Of a DNA stretch of 64,000 bases, positions 11,651 to 22,696 are shown piece after piece (the first letter of the stretch is position 1; each line of letters begins with the position of its first letter). The stretch lies in the NCBI GenBank assembly GCA_021018995.1, contig CM037588.1, positions 151,795,725-151,859,724 of the forward strand. Reading direction: 5' to 3'. The notes under the pieces were generated by a model. The model did no database searches, had not been told where the DNA came from, and saw only the letters and a program-made list of their open reading frames with translations. The position numbers were made by a program, and so were the translations under genes. Origin of the DNA: Chloranthus sessilifolius. Its lineage: Eukaryota; Streptophyta; Magnoliopsida; Chloranthales; Chloranthaceae.

Positions 11651-12888
11651 TGTAACACCTCTATAAGATTATGGGTTATCACACAAAGTATATCCAGGTT
11701 ACTATAGAATCTGTCCATTGAAAAGCGTGATTAAGTAAAGTTTATCGCATCATGACTCACTCTAATTTAAGTTGTATACAAATGATAAGAAAATATAAAT
11801 ATGATAAGATATAGATATAATAAGATACATATATGATAAGATATACTATAAAGGCCAGCTAAATATGACATTAAGTTCTACATATGTCATATCTTATGAG
11901 CTACTATAAGGGTACAACGTCTGCAGCCAAGATGGGTCTTAAGGACAATACGATACGATTAGTGACCCGAATGTAAGGGGACATTGATTTATATATACGC
12001 AACGTCATCGGGTTGGATGATGGTTTACGATACGATACGGAGGTTAGGTGATTATTATCTACACGTGGATCTCGTGTGGTAGGCTCGAGCAGCGTCCCTA
12101 ACGCGGGTCGTTTATGTAAAATATGTATGATGCGAAATACGTTGTGTAGGCATATAGAGTTACAATAAGACTTAAAATATGTCAGGTAAATTAAATTGAT
12201 GAAACAAGTAAGAAAAGTAATAAACATTAGAAGCATCATATGCACTGAAATCTGTTACATTCTTTCAACTTTATAATTATGAAATATTTATAAGAACTTT
12301 GATTATGCTATTTATATAGAATTGCACTCACGAGGTTGCACCCACGATCACTTGAGTAGATTGTGATAGATCAGTTGTGCAACTCACTGAGTTTACGTAA
12401 TTGATTAAACTTACCCCATAAAAAAATAACAGTTGCAGGTGAAGACATGAACTACTTTGCCCCTGAGAACTTTAATGCGCCATTAGATGATAGAACGTAT
12501 GAGAGCGAGTACGTCATGGACCATATGGAAAAGGGTGTGGATTCTGCTGATTATTATGAGTACTGAGAATTCACACGCTTAGGTTTCTATATGTTACTTG
12601 GAAGAGTTACATTTCTAATTGAGTTGGCTTTTCATTTATGTTGTAAGTTATTCCTTTTTATTTTCCATCTCTTAGATGTATGGTTAGAATGTTACAGTTA
12701 TTGTTGGTTTTATTTTCCTATATATCTCAAGTGGCTGTTTATGTTAAAGGTAATCACGAATTTGAAGGACCAACTTTAATGACATTTATGAGATAGTATG
12801 TATGTCTGTTTATCGCCTTAACAAACATGCGGTATCATAACACGAAATTCTAGGCCCTCGAGATTGGGTAGAATTTTGGGTCGTGACA
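11651..12888 (+). mobile_element. solo LTR with imperfect 5-bp duplication
   Basis: It starts TGTAACACC and ends GGGTCGTGACA, with ACAAA before (11646-11650) and ATAAA after (12889-12893). The 3' end resembles the GGGTCGTCACA ends of the other gypsy LTRs here. A 39-codon acidic frame is located at 12447-12566, about 320 bp before the LTR end, the same relative place as the acidic micro-ORFs in the other LTRs. No internal region is attached. Confidence 0.65.
12447..12566 (+). CDS. small acidic ORF inside LTR
   Basis: A 39-residue frame starts MNYFAPENFNAPLDD and ends DSADYYEY-stop. It is preceded by AGTTGCAG, a splice-acceptor-like site 8 bp before the ATG. It is strongly acidic and lies at the same distance from the LTR 3' end as the acidic frames at 42770, 44585 and 51572, but the residues do not align closely. 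It could be a diverged member of the same LTR module or chance. Confidence 0.3.
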   Translation: MNYFAPENFNAPLDDRTYESEYVMDHMEKGVDSADYYEY

Positions 12889-12985
12889 ATAAATCAAAGG
12901 AAACTATAGTTTGGGTTTTGGTAGGGGTTTGGAGTTTGGGTCGTGTGCAACATATAAACGCACACGCATAGACATGCCTCATGTG

Positions 12986-13146
12986 CGCTACAAAAAATAT
13001 GACTATTAGCAGCAATTTTTGGAGCAAAAAACTACCGCAATTAATAAAAAACCTATTAAGACTATTAGCGGCAAAGGTATTGACAGCAATTTTTTATTAA
13101 TAGAGGCAGTTTTTGGCTGTCGCTAATAGTCTTAGTTTTTGTAGTG
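12986..13146. mobile_element. CACTA-type MITE
   Basis: Inverted ends CGCTACAAAAA...GACTATTAGC and, reversed, CACTACAAAAACTAAGACTA enclose 161 bp. GTG and GTA flank it (3-bp duplication, one mismatch). It is the same family as the MITE at 36074-36210. The element is non-coding. Confidence 0.75.
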
Positions 13147-13574
13147 GTAGGGGTTCACCTTTGAATTTAATGTTTTGATACATATGCCAGTCAAACAAAA
13201 ATCACATTTTCGTGAAAGGTCAACAATTCAAGATTACAAAAAATAAGGGTCGTTACACTATGTCCGGAACACCCCTCTCAACACACAGTACGTACCAGAT
13301 CAGTAGTGGATATATAATGGCATTTTACTTACACATATCATCTTAAAATTTAAGAAAGCCGAATTAAGCAGAAATTTTTTTCCCAAATGATGCAAAGACG
13401 GTAATTTCTAACTAACAGAGGGCAAATACTACTAACCATAAAGGACTCTAGAGCCAAAAATGTAACTTTATTATTAAACATTAATTTGTAAAGGAAAAGC
13501 TAGCAGAGAGGTAGAAAAGCTAGATTTTTCAAACAAGTAAATATTTTGAACTCTTTCAAATAGACTAGATGGTT
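13147..13574. other. 3' flank of the TPS pseudogene, no gene
   Basis: Sequence between the MITE and the stop codon of the TPS pseudogene. AATAAA-like words occur on the minus strand but no clear feature. Confidence 0.4.
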
Positions 13575-15068
13575 CTAGAAAGGAATGGTTTCTTTGAGGA
13601 GGAAATTGATGAGGTCCTCAAGGGTGGGAAGGCGTTGGTGATCGTCGTAAGTGTACATAACTTGAACCATTCGGGTCATATTTAGTGAGGCCTTTGTGAA
13701 TGATATTGAAAATGGCTTTGTTGGACTCACGCATTCTTCATTCAATCTCTTCCACGAATTTGAAATTAAACCCATCACATGCTCTCTAGCTGTTGTACGA
13801 CATATCTGGTGCTCCTTCATGTAGCAATCCACGTATGACCCATCAAATCCCTCTTGGTTTTCATCCTGTCAACAGTAGCAATTGATGTTTAGTTTTTTTT
13901 TTTAATTAAGTGGTGGAACATAAATTTATCTGCCTTTTAACTGATGCGAGAACAACTCCTTTCCTTTCTGTTTTCTAATCCAATTTTTTTTTTAATTTGG
14001 AGAATCTGTTTTCTTTCCTCGAAACAATTCCATTATTTATTAATGACATGATGAGAAATCTAAGCTAGAGCCTCCAGTTATCAAATAAGAAAATATAATG
14101 AAATATGAGTTTTAGGACAAGTGAGCCATTTTCCTAGTTACCAAACAAGCCTTATAAGAGACTTCAATGGATGTACATGAACATTTTTGCAGCTTATTAT
14201 TAAGGTTGTCAATGGGTCAAGTCAAAATTTAGGATATCCAATAGAAAACTAGCATATGCCAGGCACGACCCGATCTGACCCTACCTGTCATAAGACCCGA
14301 AAAACCAGACCTGACACAGTAAAATCCCCCTATTGTCCATATTTTTATGTATAAAATATCAGGTTAGTCAGGTTTACCTGACCAGACCCAATCTCAGTCA
14401 TCCCAACCAAACCTAAAGGCTGGGTCGGATGTCTCATGCCTGACGTGACTTGAAGGATCAAATTTATATGTCTGGCTCGATAAAATATCAGTGGGATGGG
14501 CTATTGAGTCAAGTCACGAGTCGACCTGACCAATTGACAACCCTAACATTTTTTATTTATTAATTTTGAAAGTAGGAGTAGAACAAGTACCTTGGCACTT
14601 CCCAAATCATCCCAAAGCCTTAGAATCTTAGCCATATTGGAAACATGCAATCGGGGGCATGTTGTCCACAAGATCTACAGTATCCCTTGTAATCCCCTCC
14701 CCCAAAAGAAAGAACACGTGAACCAATACTATGTGGACTCCTGAACTGATTGCTCCATTCCTCAAGTACTCATCTGCCGATGGCACGTATCCCAATGCAA
14801 ACCACTTCGCTTCTACCAAGAATGCGTTGCATAGTGTTGCCCACTGAATCAATAATATTTCATACTTAGATAGGTATAACTGTTTCATAACCGATACAAT
14901 TTGGCAGGCAAAGTTATGGTTCACATAAATAATGTACTGCGTTCTTTAGAGAATGTAAGGGATTCCAGCCGGGTCGGACTTTATTTGCTATCTCGTTTGT
15001 GATGTCGTGTAGAGCTAGGAAGCACTTTCATGTACTTTGGAAGCCGTTCGATGTTAGCGATATCCCAT
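13575..15068 (-). pseudogene. TPS-g-like terpene synthase pseudogene, exons 5-7
   Basis: Exon 7 (13575-13865) begins DENQEGFDGSYVDCYMKEH, a signature of the TPS-g (linalool/nerolidol synthase) group, and ends TLEDLINFLLKETIPF. Exon 6 (14591-14843) holds [20 protein letters not shown] and LRLWDDLGSAK; with exon 7 it forms the DDLGSAKDE metal site. Exon 5 (14938-15068) begins WDIANIERLPKYMK. Two breaks kill it: a 2-bp loss near 15025, after which CFLALHDITNEIA reads in another frame, and an extra base in a C run at 14653-14657. Exon 5 is also two codons short. Exons 1-4, with the DDxxD motif, are absent, and unrelated sequence follows intron 4. It is more distant from the copies at 31-64 kb than they are from each other. 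Confidence 0.88.
14211..14546. mobile_element. MITE with TAAGGTTGTCAATGGGTC ends
   Basis: The left end TAAGGTTGTCAATGGGTCA and the reversed right end TTAGGGTTGTCAATTGGTCA are inverted repeats enclosing 336 bp in intron 6 of the TPS pseudogene. The GGGTC/GACCC-rich interior resembles plant hAT-type MITEs with TAGGG.TGTCAA ends, also present at 32095-32301. Confidence 0.65.
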
Positions 15069-15697
15069 CTGAAAATTGGTCAAAGATTGAGAATCTATCA
15101 ACGGTAGTGATAGTCATGCAATGAACTTAACTGGGCCCAAAATCATACATTTTGAGAGATTTCAACTGTCCGATCTGTACACTTTAATGTCAAATATCAT
15201 GCTTCTTAATATGCTTCTTAATGGCAAATGGGATAATAAGTTTGAACCCATACGTGAGTATTGGTTTCGTACCCAAGATCATTGGCCATGTGCCACATGT
15301 TTCCGAAAAAATACTTGTTTTAGGATCATGTGTCATTTGACATGCAATCCATAAAATTTTAAAAAAAAAATGTTTTTTCAGTGGTCAAATTTTGAATACC
15401 ACAACCCATACATGTTAGTGTATTATTATTTTCACGCTTCGACCACATTTTAGACAGTGGATATGACATAAAGGGTGGACTGCTTTGCCCGCGCATGATG
15501 GGTAGACACCCATTCTAGACCAAGTATGTATTAAACTCACATTACCTATTGCAAGTTAATATTCCTTTTTTATGAGGTAAGTATTAATAATAATACCTTT
15601 AAATAATCTCTTCATAGATTTATTCATAGGTACTATTATTTTAACTCAAGATTCTTCCTTATCAACCCGGCTCTCACATCTTTGAGCAATTCACTTC
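15069..15697. other. no gene recognised
   Basis: This lies between the TPS pseudogene and the transposon-protein ORF. The expected TPS exon 4 is not found. An open frame at 15121-15354 shows no domain and is not supported. Confidence 0.4.
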
Positions 15698-16628
15698 TTA
15701 TCCCAAAAAAATGAATAAATAAACAGTTGACTTCTTTCGGTTCCAATCAACCATGATGAATTGTTGAATATTTCCCATTAGTTTAAATTCATTTGGAAAA
15801 AGGGTGTAGGTATCATCACCCGCGTAATCTTTTACCATAAGGGAAATGAGTCGCATATGACATGTCGTCAATGGATTTCTTAACATTGGGCAACATTTTC
15901 TTCCGGGCATACTTCATTCCCTCCAAAACCATTTAGGGCGTGTTGAACCATCGTCCATTAAAAGCCGCAAAGAGTGTCATTTGGACCTCACCTACTCTTT
16001 CGATCCTATGGCGTAATGGGTACAAATTACAGTGGATGATGGAATCAAGCATCCAGAGCTCACAGGGTAGATCAACTCGTTTGATAGAGTGACCCGAACC
16101 CGTTCGGCCATGGGTCATCTTAGCGGCGACATACTCATAGTCCAATGCCTTTGGAAAAGGCTCAACTAAGGCTATATCCTCATGGTTATACGTGTGGAAG
16201 CATTCCAACGCATCGGCCACGTCATCAAAAGTGAAGGTATAGGGCCGATTATCGATTTTAGTCTTTAAAATGGTTGGGTCCTTAATGATTTCCATGTTCT
16301 GGTAGAATAGCCGGACGATTTGAGGGTAATAACTATCGTTGCATGGGCGAAGGATACCAGTTAAACCGGCGGTGGAAATGTAATCGAAAGCCCAATGCGT
16401 CTCATCACGCTTGGCAAAAGTTTTAGGATCAATTATCCACTCGGGTTCGAAATCCTTATCCGACCACCATTCATTTGGTTGTTCACATGTAGGTGATGGA
16501 GGTGGCTGTGTAGATGGTGCCGATGAAGGACCCGTAGGGGGTTTCTTCGATGGCTGTTGCGAAGAGGAACCCGAAGTAGGTTTCTTCGGAGCCGCACTCG
16601 CCGTGGCTTGGCGAGTCTTGGGTGGCAT
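15698..16628 (-). pseudogene. putative plant transposon protein ORF, frame-broken
   Basis: The frame from ATG 16628 runs 231 codons: a Pro/Ser/Lys-rich head (MPPKTRQATASAAPKKP) and then a folded-looking domain (EPEWIIDPKTFAKRDETHWA, RPYTFTFDDVADALECF, CELWMLDSIIHCNLYPL). This matches the general character of the 'putative plant transposon protein' domain (PF20167 type) found beside plant retroelements. It stops at 15933, and related sequence continues in other frames (MLPNVKKSIDD; LFPNEFKLMGNIQQF) down to about 15698, so it is broken or truncated. Its biochemical role is not known. The promoter and palindrome array upstream belong to it. Confidence 0.6.
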
Positions 16629-16896
16629 TGCAGCTTACTCATTACCTAGGGTCTAAAGTGAAAGGTTTAGCCCTAATTGTTTCAAATTCCTAGGGTATGA
16701 AGAAATCAAAAGAGGTTAGTGATTACCTCTTACGCTAGAAGAAGGTGTGCCCGTGCAAATCCAACCTAGAATGTGGGAGGAAGCGACGAAAATCGATGAC
16801 CCTTGTAAACCCTAGAGCTCTCTCAAGAAGAAAGGAAGCAAGAGAGAGTTATCGGCTTTTGAACGAATGACAAAATCGAAAGCAACAATATATAGT
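16629..16896 (-). promoter_or_regulatory. TATA box and leader of the transposon-protein ORF
   Basis: On the minus strand CTATATATTG (about 16895-16886) is followed by a 250-bp leader with CTCTCTCTTGC, AGGGTTTACAAGGGTC and a possible small intron donor GCGTAAGAGG, and ends at ATG 16628. The palindrome array at 16901-17216 is immediately upstream of the TATA box. Confidence 0.55.
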
Positions 16897-16900
16897 TTGC

Positions 16901-17216
16901 AAAATCGATCGAACGAATTGAAATTCGTTCGATCGGTTTCCAACTATTTAATGCTAGCTCAAAAATTCGTTCGAATGAATATGATTTTGATCGAACGAAT
17001 TACTCTAGTTAAAGTGTCCTACAAATTTTCGTTCGATCGGTTTCTAAATCGATCGAACGGTTTCATGGATTCAAATTTTAGGCCATTTCCCATCTCACTA
17101 GCCAAAGTATTTCGTTCGAACGATTTTGAATTTTGTTCGAACGGTTTTCCTGACAACACCTGGTGCCTTGACTTACAGAAATTCATTCGATCGAATTGCA
17201 ATTTCGATCAAACGAA
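16901..17216. repeat. array of TTCGATCGAA / TTCGAACGAA palindromes
   Basis: Roughly a dozen TTCGATCGAA-like and TTCGAACGA-like palindromes lie at 15-40 bp spacing directly upstream of the TATA box at about 16890. The motif is distinct from the arrays in the other elements of this window. Confidence 0.88.
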
Positions 17217-17623
17217 ATGCAAAAATTTCTGAAGGTGAGGCTATTCCTTCATGCCCTTCAAATTCGACAGTAAGATGAGGCAACTTCGTTATGCCTCACC
17301 ATGGACAACATCCATTTATTCCAATACACCATCTGTTATAGTGTGAATGATCACGTTACACACTACGCATAGATCAACCATTCTGTTTGGTAGTCCACCA
17401 ATTAGGTAGATTTTCAAATTCATAGAAGTAGGCTACTTTTTTACATGGAAACCTTCACAAGGTTCAGTTTAATTGCATATACCATATAAAAATCACAAAG
17501 ATTAACACCGTATTTTATCATAGCTCATGATAGTTGTACTACTATCTCATTCAAAAATTTGACATTTAGAGCTCCACATTGACAATGTACTCCAACTTGG
17601 GCTCCACAACCAGCATCTACCAT
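17217..17623. other. spacer beyond gypsy integrase, no gene
   Basis: On the minus strand this follows the integrase stop, so it should hold the 3' untranslated part and possibly LTR of the gypsy element. No clear LTR ends or matching LTR were found. It is otherwise A+T-rich. Confidence 0.35.
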
Positions 17624-19042
17624 TCAAACGACTTGTTGTTCAAACAAATGGGGATACAGATCCCTAATTTCAGCCTCTCTCTCCCAAGTTGCTTCTTCAA
17701 TAGGATGGTTGCCCCACTTGACGAGTACTAATGGAATGACCTTAGTGCATAGAGTTCGTTCCTTTCGGTCCAAGATTTGTGTAGCATCTTTAACCATCGT
17801 CATATCCTTATGTAACTCAATTGGCTGATCGCCTAAAATGTGCGTGGGATCCTTTACGTACTTTCGGAGCATAGAGATATGAAAGATATTATGCACCCTA
17901 TGAAACAACGGGGGCAATCTGATGCGATAGGCTACTTCTCCGACTTGACCCAAAACTTCAAAGCGTCCTATATAACGAGGACTGAGCTTTCCCTTCCTCT
18001 CGAATCGCATCACACCCCTCATGGGTGACACCTTCACAAATACGTGGTTGCCAACGGCGAAATCTAGGCTCGTTCGCTTGACATCAGCATAACTCTTTTG
18101 TCGGCTCTGTGCTGATCGAAGTCGTTCCCTTATCATACGTACAACCATAGCATTACCTTCGAGAACTTTCGGACCAAGCACAAATTTCTCTCCAGTTTCT
18201 TCCCAGTTGATGGGCGATCGACATCGCCTACCATAAAGAGCTTTGTACAGCGCCATTCCGATGCTTGCTTGAAAACTATTGTTATACGCAAATTCGATCA
18301 ACGGAAGATGTTGATCCCATGATCCTTGTAGTTCAAGCATGCAAGCCCTGAGCATATCTTCGATCACTTGGTTTACTCGTTCCGTCTGCCCATCAGTTTG
18401 TGGATGGAACGCCAAACTGAAATCTAACCGAGTACCCATACCTTCTTGAAATTTCTGCCAAAACTTTGAAGTGTACAACGGGTCGCGATAAGATATAATA
18501 CTGCTTGGAATACCATATAGGCGTACTATCTCCTTCGTGTAGAGTTCCGCAAGTTTGCCTGCCGTATACATGGTGTTGTAGGGCAAGAAATGAGCCGATT
18601 TCGTTAGTCTATCTACAACAACCCAGATAGCGTTATACCTCTTTACTATTCGTGGCAACCCCACAATGAAATCTATGGAGATAGATTCCCATTTCCACTC
18701 CGGTATAGGTAGAGGCTCTAGTAAGCCAGCAGGGTGTCTATGATCGACTTTTACTTGCTGACACGTCAAACACTTTGACACGTACTCTACTACGTCGTGT
18801 TTGAGACCTCTCCACCAGTAGTTCTTACGTAGGTCTTGATACATTTTGGTACTACCCGGATGGATTGCGTACTTCGATTTGCGTGCCTTATCCAAAATAG
18901 TTTGTCGTAAACCAACATCAATAGGAATACAGAGGCATCCCCTGAACAATAAGGAACCATCCTCCCTTATAGAGAAATCTGGCCTAGTACCTTCCATTAC
19001 ATCCTTTCGAATCTTAACTAACTCGGCGTCTTTCATCTGCAA
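17624..19042 (-). pseudogene. gypsy integrase with C-terminal chromodomain-like tail
   Basis: A 472-codon open stretch. An H2C2 zinc domain (HPGSTKMYQDL...WW...CLTCQQVK) leads into the integrase core with first Asp in SISIDFIVGLP and the Glu in HPQTDGQTERVNQVIEDML. The usual second-Asp motif SDRDxxFTS reads SYRDPLYTS, so the catalytic Asp is Tyr. After a GPY/F-like zone the tail ILDRKERTL...LVKWGNHPIEEATWERE matches the chromodomain-type end of chromoviruses, which in active relatives guides insertion to heterochromatin. The upstream part of pol is in other frames. Confidence 0.88.
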
Positions 19043-19291
19043 CTCGTGTATGTGTTCGAAATTATCGGCCGAATTGAAATATTGGCCAACAGAGTACCTG
19101 AAGCTTGTACTTCAATCATCGCGTCATACAAAGACAGATCTTCAAACAATTTCCACTTGTGCATTCCCAATATCAGGTTAGCCAACTGAGCTGAACCTTT
19201 TTCGACTCAAAGCATCCGCGACTACATTTGCCTTGCCTGGGTGATATTGGATGGAGCAGTCATAGTCTTTGAGAAATTTCATCCACCTTCT

Positions 19292-20014
19292 CTACCTCAT
19301 GTGTAGTTCTTTCTGTGTAAATAAATATCGGAGGCTTTTATGGTCAGTGAAAATCTCAAAAGTCTCCCCATACAAATAGTGCCGCCAGATTTTCAATGCG
19401 AAGATGACTGCTGCAAGTTCGAGGTCATGTGTTGGGTAATTCTTCTCATGATCCTTCAACTGTCTTGACCCATAAGCAATCACCTTTTTATACTGGTTTA
19501 GCACACAGCCTAAACCGTTGTGAGAAGCATCGCTATAAACTGCAAAACCTCCACTGCCTGAAGGGATTGCAAGTATCGGGGTTGAGGTAAGTCGATTCTT
19601 TAGTTCTTGAAAGCTCGCTTCGCACGCATCGGTCCACTCAAATCGTACATCTTTCCGTGTGAGTCTGGTCAGTGGACCCGATAGTTTGGAAAACCCTTCC
19701 ACAAAGCGTCTATAATACCCGGCTAAACCAAGGAAACTGCGTACCTCGGTGACCGTCTTTGGTTGCTCCCACTGCACTACTGCCTCAATCTTAGTAGGAT
19801 CCACCGTGACACCATCTTTTGAGACGACGTGTCCCAAAAAGGTAACTTCTTCTAACCAAAACTCGCACTTACTGAGTTTGGCGTATAATAGGTGTTCACG
19901 CAACGTTTGTAGAGCGGTTCTCAAATGCTCCTCATGTTCTTTCCTTGACTTGGAGTAGATGAGGATATCATCAACAAATACAACGACGCAAGAGTACAGG
20001 TGTGGTTTAAACAC
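19292..20014 (-). pseudogene. gypsy RT C-terminal part and RNase H
   Basis: This opens with [15 protein letters not shown], the reverse-transcriptase YxDD-type active site (FVDD). RNase H follows: [16 protein letters not shown], the Glu in [14 protein letters not shown], and [11 protein letters not shown]. It is cut from the upstream RT part by a stop (MN-stop-VF near 20015) and a frame change near 20060, and ends in frame breaks before the integrase. Confidence 0.88.
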
Positions 20015-20100
20015 CTAATTCATTAAATCCATGAAGGACGTCGGCACATTTGTCAACCCAAAACGGCATCACTAAGAACTCGTAGTGTCCGTATCTCGTC

Positions 20101-21072
20101 CTAAAAGCAGTCTTCTGAATGTCTTCTGCCTTGACCCTGAGTTGATGATATCTCGACCTCAAGTCGATTTTTGAAAATTACCTTGCCCCCCTGTAGCTGG
20201 TCAAACAAATCATCTATTCTTGACAACGGATACTTGTTCTTTATAGTGAGTTTGTTCAACTGACGGTAGTCAATGCATAACCTCATTGACCCGTCCTTCT
20301 TCTTAACAAACATGACCGGCGCACCCCAAGGAGATACACTCGGTCTGACAAACCCCTTATTTAAAAGCTCCTGTAGTTGTTCCTTCAACTCCTTCAACTC
20401 GACTGGAGCCATTCTGTATGGTGCTTTAGAAACCGGCTGCGTTCTAGGTGCCAAGTCAATAGCAAACTCCACTTCCCGATCTGGAGGTAAGCCTGGTAAT
20501 TCCTCTGGGAAGACATCTTCAAACTCGCACACCACTGCGATCTCCATAATAACATTCTTTCTTTCCTTGTCATCCATCAGAAAGGACAAGTAACCACTGC
20601 ACCCATCTCTGATTAGGCGTTCGGCCTTGATGGCGGATACAAGTGGTAGGAACTTCGTTCTCACTCCAACAAATCGAAACAATCTCCTTGTATTCAGTCT
20701 AAAGATGACAATCTTACTCTTGCAATCGACCGTTGCACAGTGCTTTGAAAACCAGTCCATGCCAAGGATCACATCAAATCCCTGCATGTCTAACAGAATC
20801 AAATTTGCTGACAATTCAAAGACCTCCCCATCTTTAACAGCTACAGTTAATGACTTGCAGACTAAGTCTGCATCAACTGCCTGCCCAGTTGGAACAGTCA
20901 CAGCCAAGACGAAATCTAATGTCTCTGGCTTGATCCTCATCCTCCTTACAAATTGAGGCGTAACAAACGAATGAGTAGACCCTGGATCTATCAATGCTCT
21001 AGCCTCGTACGCTCCACGACTCTCCTTCCCATACACATATAAGGTACCTATAGTGCACACACGTCTCAGCAT
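20101..21072 (-). pseudogene. gypsy protease and RT N-terminal part
   Basis: The aspartic protease motif reads [10 protein letters not shown], with Pro in place of the usual Ser of DSG, followed by [11 protein letters not shown]. The linker with [18 protein letters not shown] and RT blocks [36 protein letters not shown] and [16 protein letters not shown] are well kept. A frame change after [11 protein letters not shown] (near 20180) shifts the remaining RT ([13 protein letters not shown]) into another frame. Confidence 0.88.
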
Positions 21073-21173
21073 TTCACTCGTCTCACTTATTTAAACATGA
21101 TATCCAAGTGACCAACAAAACTCTTAAATGACATTTAATCTACACAAGAAAAAAAAAATGCAATGTTTTTCTT

Positions 21174-22340
21174 CTAATGCATTGCAAATGTCATATTTGA
21201 TAGCATGGTAATTAAACTCAAGTAGAACTCACCTTGAATGATATCATTGGAGTTCTGAGTGTCCTCTGCCATAACTGCATAAGTCCTCCCTTGTACAATC
21301 GGCTTCTTGGCTTTGATGGATCTCGGTGCAGAAACAGAAGTCGTTCTCCCCTTGTTCATCTCCGGGCAATCCTTTATTATGTGGCCCAGCTTCCCACATC
21401 GGTGACACCCTTGCATTCCCCTTCTACAATCAACCGTTCTGTGAGGCTTGCCGTATTTGGCACAAGTCTCCCTTGGAGCCGAAGAGGTTGCCTGTGAGAC
21501 GCCTTGGCTAGCAGACACTCCTGTGGTGGCGATAGGGTTCTCATACCGGATCGGTCTCGCCAATGCGGACATAGGTGGCCTAGAGGAATTTGTATACGTG
21601 CCCTATCTAGGAAGTGGAGTTGGCGTGGTAAATCTTGGCTTTTTGTTCCCCGAGTTATACTCACTCGCTCCCCCTTGAGTTGTCCCTGTCCCATCGTGTT
21701 GATCTCTTCTCTTGTACACTCCATATATATCCCTCTCAGCCACTATTGCGTTTCCCATCACATCCGCATAGCGTTCAAGTTCGAAGATTGACACTCTTTC
21801 ACAGATGTTTGGTCTTAAGCCCTCTTCAAATTAGGCTGCCTTCATGATTTCTGTAGATGCTAACTCCTGTGCAAATTGAGATAACCGTGTGAACTCTACA
21901 CCGTACTCTCGCACCAACATGCCTCTTTGCTGTAGATTTGCGAACTCTCTTCTCATTTGGACTCACACTTGCTTAGGGAAATACTCCCTATTGAACTCCC
22001 TAACAAACTCCGCCCAAGTCCATAGACGGTGAGGGTCTTCAATTTCTCTTCTCCTTAGCACAGATTTCCACCATGGATCGGCGTCTCCCTCCAACTGAAA
22101 GGAAGCCCATCCAACCTTCTCACTCTCCGTACTCTGCAATCTATCTAGAAGCTTCTCTATCTGATTCAGCCATTTTTCTGCTTCTAATGGATCTGTCTAC
22201 CCATAGAAATTAGGAGGTCTTAGTCTCCTAAAATCAACAAATGACGAGGGCAACAATGCTGGAGGAGGAGGTGGTGGTGGCTGATGACTATTGGCATTAT
22301 TGACATTATTAGCCGCCAAGATGGCCTGGTCACTCACGAG
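21174..22340 (-). pseudogene. gypsy gag with zinc knuckle
   Basis: Read in pieces: FRRLRPPNFYG near 22200, the gag domain WASFQLEGDADPWWKSVLRR and WTWAEFVREFNREYFPK between 22140 and 21960, then ELERYADVMGNAIVAERD (near 21790). The zinc knuckle CHRCGKLGHIIKDC (near 21390) is intact. Several in-frame stops (for example after NFYG and before EEGLRP) and frame changes break it. The start of gag near 22400 is at the junction with L1 sequence. Confidence 0.8.
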
Positions 22341-22696
22341 CCATCGCAGCGGCCATAGTCTCCATAGCCAATGCGATGCGATCAGTCGTTTCACTCCTCC
22401 GATCTCCTTCTTGAGCCAAGACAAAGATATATAAGCCAAACCCAAAAAAGAGTTTACAAGATGTGGGACAAATCCCAATTTCAAAAGCTTATTTTTTAAA
22501 ACCTTTAAAATATCCAACAAAAATGATGTGTGAGCTCTATCACTAACAACGACAATGGCTCCCAATCTGTAGTACATTTTGCAATTGTTAATAGCCTTTC
22601 CACACATCCGAGCCATTGGAGGTAAAAGGGCCTTGGATTTCCCATAGACTACCCCCATTACCGTATTTATCTGAGAGGATTCTTCTCCATAGGCTA

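Larger units (their letters stand above)
17624..22415 (-). mobile_element. decayed Ty3/gypsy (chromovirus-like) internal region
   Basis: On the minus strand the order is gag, zinc knuckle, protease, RT, RNase H, integrase and a C-terminal chromodomain-like tail. That is the Ty3/gypsy order. No flanking LTRs were recognised: the gag side joins L1 sequence directly at about 22415 and the integrase side runs into the palindrome array region. Many stops and frame changes show it is dead. Confidence 0.9.

Noticed and set aside
16411-16656. Plus-strand frame of 81 codons
   Set aside because: It overlaps the minus-strand transposon-protein ORF in antisense and has no domain; a shadow frame.
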